This document shows, in pieces, positions 58,092 through 64,000 of a DNA stretch of 64,000 nt. Origin of the DNA: Dendrocalamus latiflorus (taxonomy: Eukaryota; Streptophyta; Magnoliopsida; Poales; Poaceae). The stretch is taken from NCBI GenBank assembly GCA_017311315.1, contig CM029650.1:15041215-15105214 (forward strand). The letters run 5' to 3'. Position numbers and translations under genes: made by a program. Each line of letters starts with the position of its first letter. Position 1 is the first letter of the stretch. A model generated the notes under the pieces. The model was not told the origin of the DNA and searched no databases. It was given only the letters and a program-made list of their open reading frames with translations.

Positions 58092-61000
58092 ATGGCAGAA
58101 GTTCAGGATGGCCATTATGATTCGTCCGCTGACAGCTTACGTGTTGAGCCTATATATGAATCATTCCTGTGTCCACTCACAAAACAAGTTATGCGGGATC
58201 CTGTCACTATAGAGAGCGGTGCTACATTCGAACGGGAAGCCATTTTGAAGTGGTTCAAGGAATGTAATAGTAGTGGAAGGAGACTTGTCTGCCCTGTTAC
58301 TAAGAAGGAGTTTAGCAGCACTGAGTTGAATCCAAGTATTGCTCTGAGAAACACTATTGATGAATGGATGCATCGAAATGAGGCGGCAAAACTTGACGTA
58401 GCCCGTAAATCCTTAACTTCCGAGAGTTCAGAAAGTGATATTTTACAAGCACTTGAATATGTAGCGGGGATATGTCAGAGAAGTAGATCCAACAGGCATG
58501 TAGTTAGGAAGCTTGGCTTGATAAGCTTAATTGCCGACTTATTGAAGAATAGCAGTACAAAAGTACGGCAAAAAACATTGGAATGTCTTCGCTTTGTAGC
58601 AAAAGATGACAATGAAAACAAGGTGCTCTTTTCCGAATCTAGTTTCTTTTAGTTTTCAACCTGTTACTATTTCGTTTCTAATATCTCAGAACATTCTTTG
58701 CAGAATGAGATTGCTGCAGGGGACAACATTCGCACAATTGTGAAGTTCTTATCTCATGGGCACATCCAGGAGAAAGAACAGGCTGTGTCTCTGTTATATG
58801 AACTTTCAGAATATAAACATCTTTCAGAAAAAATTGGCAGTGTTCCTGGAGCCATTCTTATACTTGTTGGCTTGTCAAGTGGTAAAGTAGAAAATTTGTT
58901 GACAATTGATAGAGCTGAGAAAACACTGGAGAATTTAGAGAGCTGCGAAAAGAATGTTAGACAGATGGCTGAAAATGGTAGGCTGCAACCCCTTCTTAGG
59001 CTTCTCCTTGAAGGTATGATTTATATGCTTTGCTTTTCTCAACAAAATTGATTGCATTTGTTGCCATTTTACAACAGAAGGGCAGTGATATTCGCCACCC
59101 AATATTCTAATTACTTTGCTTCTTGGTTGCATTTTTGTTTTCCTGTATCCCTTCTTTTTTTGTTGCTCATTTTGTCTCACAACCCATATTGAATAGTCAT
59201 TGCTAAGCACTATTTGGTTCCATACGCATGAAAAACTATTTGTCAACTCCAATATGTAAAGCAGAAAATTATCATATATGCAGAGGGATTATGCACGTTG
59301 GGATATCGTGCATTAACTGGCTAACTACCTTAGAATTTATGGTAGTAGATTAGTTTCGAAGATAGGAGTAATCAATGATGGGGTTACTGCATGTCAAATA
59401 TGTACAGTTTGCAAGCTACTGTTTTAAATTTACTCATATGTAGTTTTCTTATTGTGGTATGCTCCAATGTTTCGATAAGCACAGACTGGGTATATGTTTG
59501 TCATGGCCGTGGGCCAGCCTGGCCACGCGAGGAAGGCGATGGCAGCAGTCGGCAATCATTTAGATATTTTTATTTGGAGTTTTCCTTTTAGTTGCATTTG
59601 CTTGGTCCTTAAGCCAATTAGTTAGGAAAGATTATTTTTCATTCCATCTTTTAGTTGAAGTTGTTAGGGCCTACCGCTATAAAAGGGAAGGCAAACCATT
59701 GAGATCAATTAAGAAAAGTGTAAACAGAATTATCCCATCTCCTCCCTCACGTCTCCCTCTTATCTCTCCTCTGCCATAGCCCCTATCTCTCTGTTTTCTT
59801 GTTTATGTCTACTTTCATTTCTCTACCCCAATTACCCTTCCCTATCCTAGCACATAACAACTTATGTGTGTGGGCCAGCTGCAAGCAGGAAGCCTCGGCA
59901 GTAGCAGCAATCCCACAAATTAAGGAGAATAAATTGATTATTTATCATATTTAGTTATAGTTTTCCTTATCTAGTTTGGGATGTTATCTTATTAGTTGGA
60001 AGGTTTAGATTTGATTGTTTGGTGGCTGCTCTATATTAGCACGGCATTGTCATCTCTTATTGACAAGAAAGGAATAGTTCATTCTCATTTATAGTCTCCT
60101 CTCTCCCCTCCAAGCCATCCGCCGTCCGGCCATCCTCTCGACGTTGTTTGACCTCCATGAAAGAAAGCCCACAACAACTTGGTATCAGAGCCAATCATTG
60201 CCCCTTCCATCATGTTGGGCAGCGAGCGTTTCTCGATCAAGAGGATGGGCGCCATGTTAGATCAGATCATGGCACAACTTGCCATTATCAACAACCACCT
60301 TGACAACCATGATGTGCGTCTAGTGCACTTGGAGAAGGCTACTGTGGTAAGACAGATGCAATCACAGCACCCGAGGCGCAGTTAGAGCTTGTCACGCAGT
60401 TGTGGTGCTGCCGATTGAGGCACTACTGGAGTCCGCCGTGGCAGCCAAGGTTCTGCCACAGCTTTCCATGGTGCTACCGCCACCTGCCACAGCAACGGCG
60501 ACACCCCCAAAGTCTGCTGCGGCAACTACGACGCTCTTGAAGCCCGCTGTGACAATCACAGTGCTACTGCAGCATCAGCTGTGCCTGTCACAATGCTTGT
60601 CGGAGCGGTCGCAATGCCTTCCATATATGCCGTGGCATTGCCACAGCCGACTGTGGCATTGCCGCCTCTGCCACGGTGTTTACCACCTCTGCTGTTGCAC
60701 CAACCAAAATTACTATGGTGCTAAATGTGTTCTGCCACCTTCGTGCGCTGTGTCCTGTCCTCGACATGGGGCTAGCAAGGTCTTCTTCTGTGGCCATTAC
60801 CTCATAGCTACAGCTATCTTGCCGCAAAGGGTGAAGTGTTATGGCCATGGGCCAGCTGCAAGAAAGAAGCTTCAGCAGTAGCATCAATCCACAAATTATG
60901 GAGAATAAATTGATTAGTTATCATATTTAGTTATAATTTTCCTTATCTAGTTTGGGATGTTATCTTCATTAGCTGGAAGATTTAGATTTGATTGTTAGGT

Positions 61001-62939
61001 GGCCGACTCTATATAAGCATGGCATTGTCATCTCTTATCGGCCAGAAAAAAAGAATATTTCATTCTCATCTATAGTCTCCTGGATCCCCTCCAAGCCATC
61101 CGCTGTGCAGCCATTTTCTCGATGGTGTTTACCCTCCTTGAAAGCAAGCCCATAACAATGTTGGCCTTGGAACATTTCTCATTAAGCATGTGTGCTACTA
61201 AGTGCATGCATTGTATATGGTTTCCAAACGGTATTATTGGAATAATGGAATATTACAGAAGCTATCTAGCTGTTACAAATGTTTTTTATTATTCAATGTT
61301 CTCTCTTGTTTGCTCTTGTATTCAAAAGTTCATTGCTTCTTGTGTACCATTTGCAGGTTCGCCTGATACACAATTATCCATGGCTGCATATCTTGGGGAA
61401 CTTGTTTTAAGCAACGATGTGAAGGTCTTTGTGGCACAAACAGCTGGCTCTGCACTGGTCAATATCATGAAAAGTGGGAACAGGGAGGCCAGAGAAGCAG
61501 CTCTGAAGGCATTGAACCAAATTTCATCTTACGATACCAGTGCAAAGATACTAATTGAAGCAGGTATTCTTCCACCTCTCATCACAGACCTCTTCACTGT
61601 TGGCAGTAACCAGCTTCCAATGAGGTTGAAGGAGGTATCAGCAACTATTCTTGCAAATGTTGTGGCATCAGGTGCAAGTTTTGAGTCCATTCCCCTTGAT
61701 CACAACCACCAGACCTTGGTGTCAGAGGACATTGTTCACAATCTGCTTCATCTCATCAGCAACACAGGACCTGCAATCGAGTGCAAGTTACTCCAGGTCC
61801 TTGTTGGTCTAACCAGTTCTTCTACAACTGTCCAAAACATAGTTGATGCCATCAAAAGCTCAGGTGCTACTGTCAGCTTGATTCAGTTTGTTGAAGCACC
61901 TCAAAGAGAGGTTCGCATGGCTTCCATCAAGCTCTTGAATAAAATATCGCCTTGTATGGGTCAAGAACTGGCTGATGCTTTTCGTGGAAATTTTAGTCAA
62001 CTCAGTAGCTTGGTCAGGGTTATTGCTGACAACAATGGTATTTCTGAAGAGCAAGCAGCAGCTGCTGGCCTCATAGCTGATCTTCCTCTTGAGGACTCGG
62101 TGCTCACCAGACGTCTTCTTCAAGATGGGGCCTTTGCCATAATCATATCAAAAGTGACAATGATCCGGCAGGGGGAGATTCGTGGGGGCCGTTTTGTCAA
62201 CCCTTTTCTTGAAGGTTTAGTTAGGGTAGTCTCCCGGATCACATTTATCTTGGATGATGATCCAGATATAATTGCTGTTTCTCGTGAATACAATCTCACT
62301 GCACTCTTCACTGATCTGCTTCAGATGAATGGTCTTGACACTGTACAGATTGTCTCTGCTGCTGCACTAGAGAATCTCTCGCGTCAGTCGAAGCATCTAA
62401 CGAGGATACTGCCAGCTCCCAACCCAGGATTGTGTTTTTCAATATTCCCATGCCTCAGTCAGAAGTCTGTAGCAACCGGGGTGTGCAGAGTTCATCATGG
62501 GATATGTTCTGCAAGGGAGAGTTTCTGTCTCTTGGAAGGGAAGGCAGTGGAGAAGTTGGTTGCTTGCTTGGATCACAACAATGAGAAAGTGGTCGAAGCT
62601 GCTCTAGCAGCATTGTCCACTTTATTGGAGGATGGAGTGGACATTGATCAAGGTGTGATGGTCTTGTGTGATGCACAAGGGGTAAATCCGATACTTGATG
62701 TATTGTATGAGAATCGGACTGAGACACTCAGACAGCGAGCGGTGTGGGCTGTGGAGAGGATCCTGAGGATGGACGAAATAGCTTATGAGATCTCAGGAAA
62801 CCAAAACGTTGGTACAGCCCTAGTTGAAGCTTTCAGGCATGGTGACTACAGGACAAGACAAATTGCAGAACGAGCACTAAAGCATGTCGATAAGCTGCCC
62901 AATTTCTCTGGGATATTTTCCAAGATGGGGACACAATGA
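58092..62939 (+). CDS. PUB44-like: U-box/ARM-repeat E3 ubiquitin ligase, PUB43/44 (SAUL1) type
   Basis: Coding exons: 58092-58622, 58704-59013 and 61357-62939. They join in frame to 807 codons, close to the 800-811 of Arabidopsis PUB43/44. Introns have GT...AG ends (AAG/GTGCTC...TTTGCAG; GAAG/GTATGA...TTTGCAG). The U-box is at residues about 20-95 (FLCPLTKQVMRDPVTIESGA, FEREAILKWF, CPVTKKEFSS, LRNTIDEWM) and should recruit an E2 enzyme. The rest is armadillo repeats for target binding, ending AVWAVERILRMDEIAYEIS and ERALKHVDKLPNFSGIF, characteristic of this clade. SAUL1-type ligases act at the plasma membrane in senescence and immunity; that role is inferred here. The start follows an upstream in-frame-free leader and fits the family N-terminus. 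Intron 2 (2343 bp) hosts an LTR element. All exons are intact, so the gene is probably functional. Confidence 0.93.
59871..60176 (+). repeat. Middle LTR unit, next to the primer-binding site
   Basis: 306 bp, starting TTATGTGTGTGGGCC and ending AAGCCCACAACA. Its TG start has been lost. It pairs with 60837-61157 and sits 2 nt after the end of the first LTR-like unit, an unusual head-to-tail arrangement. Confidence 0.7.
60180..60192 (+). promoter_or_regulatory. Primer-binding site of the intronic LTR element
   Basis: TGGTATCAGAGCC, the initiator-methionine tRNA site, 3 nt after the middle LTR unit. Confidence 0.85.
60193..60836 (+). pseudogene. Internal region of the intronic LTR element with a gag-leader-like remnant
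   Basis: A short frame (SERFSIKRMGAMLDQIMAQL, then NNHLDNHDVRLVHLEKATVV) resembles the leading segment of plant Gypsy gag proteins, but only weakly. It is followed by a GCC/GCA/ACA-rich low-complexity stretch (about 60410-60680). No zinc knuckle, protease or RT. The region is best seen as a deleted gag remnant. Confidence 0.4.
60837..61157 (+). repeat. Right LTR of the intronic element (321 bp)
   Basis: It starts TGTTATGGCC and ends CCATAACA, an inverted pair. A TATA-like CTATATAAGC lies near 61009. The ATGTT target duplication follows it. Confidence 0.75.
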
Positions 62940-63758
62940 CCATGCTACACAAAAGTAGGCTAGTTCTATTTTACACATCGATTGCAGATCCTCTTTGAGT
63001 TGCAGAAGAACGTAGAAAAATGTTTGTGCGTGCCAAATCCCAGGCAAATTGGATTGCATTCCCAGCTTAACCTTGTCAGTTTTGCTGATTGCTGCTCTCC
63101 GGATAGTTCCCGAACCAATCAGATTGATTGAATGGGAATTGCTCGTGTTGTATAGTGTGGTGTATATTTTCTACCTGTAATCTTGTTGTGTCTGTATTAT
63201 TCAGATTGGCCAGGTCCATAGCGTGCTATTTTTCCTGTGTTCATACAATAATTACGCATAAGCCCCAACTTGGGTTGGAAAAAAAGGCAAGTCTTGCATA
63301 AAGAAATTTGCAGTTTTCTTATTTCTGTTTGTTGCTTATTGAGCGCGAGTGTTTAGTTGTTACATTACTACTACATTATGATTTTGTATGGTGTATGTTT
63401 GTTGAATGCATAGCTTCCCAATTGTGATTAGGATTATCCTCTCTTTGCAGTTCTACAGATGCAAGTTTCTTCATCATATTATGTAGCTGTAATGTTACTA
63501 TATGCCATCTATTCTGTTCTTTTTTTCCTGCCCCATCTTGTATGTGATACCTGGTATTGCAAAACAATGTCCCCAATAATCCTGTGGCATATATTAAAAT
63601 ATTCCTACTAATCTTAAGAGAGTATATCGTATTCCTAATCCTAATTGGTGTCTTCAGGGATACAAAAGGAGCTCTGAAGAGATACCACTGAAAATCCGGC
63701 AACTTTGAAGACTTTGATCTCCCTTATTTTGCTCCATATTTTGCAATTTTTTATTATA
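62940..63758 (+). other. 3' untranslated and downstream region of the U-box gene
   Basis: AT-rich sequence after the TGA. Possible plant poly(A) signals such as CAATAATTA occur near 63245. No further gene on either strand is supported. Confidence 0.5.
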
Positions 63759-63921
63759 GATGCGTGCAAGTGCAATGATATGTAATATATCAGGAAGGAA
63801 AAGTCTTAATGATGGATGATGGAATCTATGATTAAGACTTTCCATCCATGATTGAGATTTTTCATCCATGATTAAGATTTTCCATCATGATATATTATAT
63901 ATCATTACACTTGCACACATC
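63759..63921. mobile_element. Foldback MITE-like element, 163 bp
   Basis: The left arm GATGCGTGCAAGTGCAATGA and the reverse-complemented right arm GATGTGTGCAAGTGTAATGA are nearly identical for about 36 bp. They continue to pair through ATATATCA, and TA stands on both sides (63757-63758, 63922-63923). The loop holds three copies of a roughly 20-bp unit, TCCATGATTAAGATTTT-like. It has a TA duplication but not the usual Stowaway terminus CTCCCTCCGT. A transcript would fold into one long hairpin. Confidence 0.7.
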
Positions 63922-64000
63922 TAAAAGCAATCTAAAGGCAGAGAGGTTTGGTGCCCCATTTCAACATTCTATATCGAAACTACGCTGGTGTTGTGCTTCA

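Larger units (their letters stand above)
59499..61157 (+). mobile_element. Small non-autonomous LTR element in intron 2 of the U-box gene
   Basis: A perfect target duplication ATGTT (59494-59498 and 61158-61162) flanks TGTCATGGCC...CCATAACA. Inside are three LTR-like units: 59499-59868, 59871-60176 and 60837-61157. A primer-binding site TGGTATCAGAGCC (60180-60192) follows the middle unit, and a purine tract GCAAAGGGTGAAG precedes the last. The internal region (60177-60836) has no pol. The second and third units are clearly alike (shared GGCCAGCTGCAAG, CTTATCTAGTTTGGGATG). The first unit is a divergent relative. Small size and lack of coding place it with TRIM/SMART-like elements. Confidence 0.75.

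Noticed and set aside
61122..61356. N-terminal extension of the third U-box exon frame
   Set aside because: This is intron 2 sequence ending in TTTGCAG. The join from 59013 to 61357 restores the armadillo frame exactly.

Overview
This window is nuclear DNA of a grass (Poaceae), probably a panicoid, though I cannot name the species. The evidence is plant LTR retrotransposons primed by initiator-methionine tRNA, a Sirevirus-type Copia element, grass-style MITEs, PIF/Harbinger and hAT relics, and one intron-containing plant U-box/ARM E3 ligase gene at the right end. About 70% or more of the window is transposable elements. There are no bacterial genes, operons, CRISPR arrays, rRNA or tRNA genes.

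Layout. 1-12730: one very young, non-coding giant LTR retrotransposon on the minus strand. It is of the LARD type, with 4.9 kb LTRs, a 2.9 kb internal domain and a striking array of about twelve consecutive RNA hairpins. 12731-14529: no recognisable gene. 14530-18860: a decayed PIF/Harbinger transposase gene (minus) split by a solo-LTR-like insertion (about 15300-18231). 19185-19287: (AT)n(GT)n microsatellite. 19403-20108: hAT-type non-autonomous element with an 8-bp target duplication. 20117-20538: candidate mini-Helitron. 21717-28079: complete Ty1/Copia element (minus) whose gag-pol frame is interrupted by one amber codon. 28373-28532 and 28957-29314: a hAT MITE and a Tourist/Harbinger MITE. 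30170-30944: hAT transposase remnant. 30985-32109: broken plant-mobile-domain (PMD) gene, antisense to an LTR element whose 3' LTR starts at 32919.

32919-50431 is a stack of nested LTR elements. Its centre is an 11.8 kb Sirevirus-like Copia element (34097-45921) with 2 kb LTRs, palindrome arrays, repeated polypurine tracts and stop-riddled gag and pol. It sits inside a Gypsy-type LTR and is followed by the 3' end of an older Sirevirus-like copy (about 46650-49369) and minisatellite-rich LTR debris. 50432-56880 holds a Tourist-type MITE, a tandem duplication, a hAT-like non-autonomous element with a GC-rich core and a G16 run, but no clear gene.

The one intact host gene is a PUB43/44 (SAUL1-clade) U-box ARM-repeat E3 ubiquitin ligase: three coding exons, 58092-62939, 807 codons, and probable non-coding leader exons in a GC-rich promoter region. 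Its second intron carries a small non-autonomous LTR element with three LTR-like units and a perfect 5-bp target duplication. A 163-bp foldback element lies about 0.8 kb downstream.

The elements differ in apparent age. The LARD LTRs differ at only about six noticed sites in 4884, the minus-strand Copia and the Sirevirus LTR pairs differ by about 2%, and the PIF, PMD and second Sirevirus copies are much older. The signal most worth following is the hairpin array in the LARD internal domain, because repeated hairpin modules inside the single sequence show compensatory base changes. All calls are by reading only; no database search was run.
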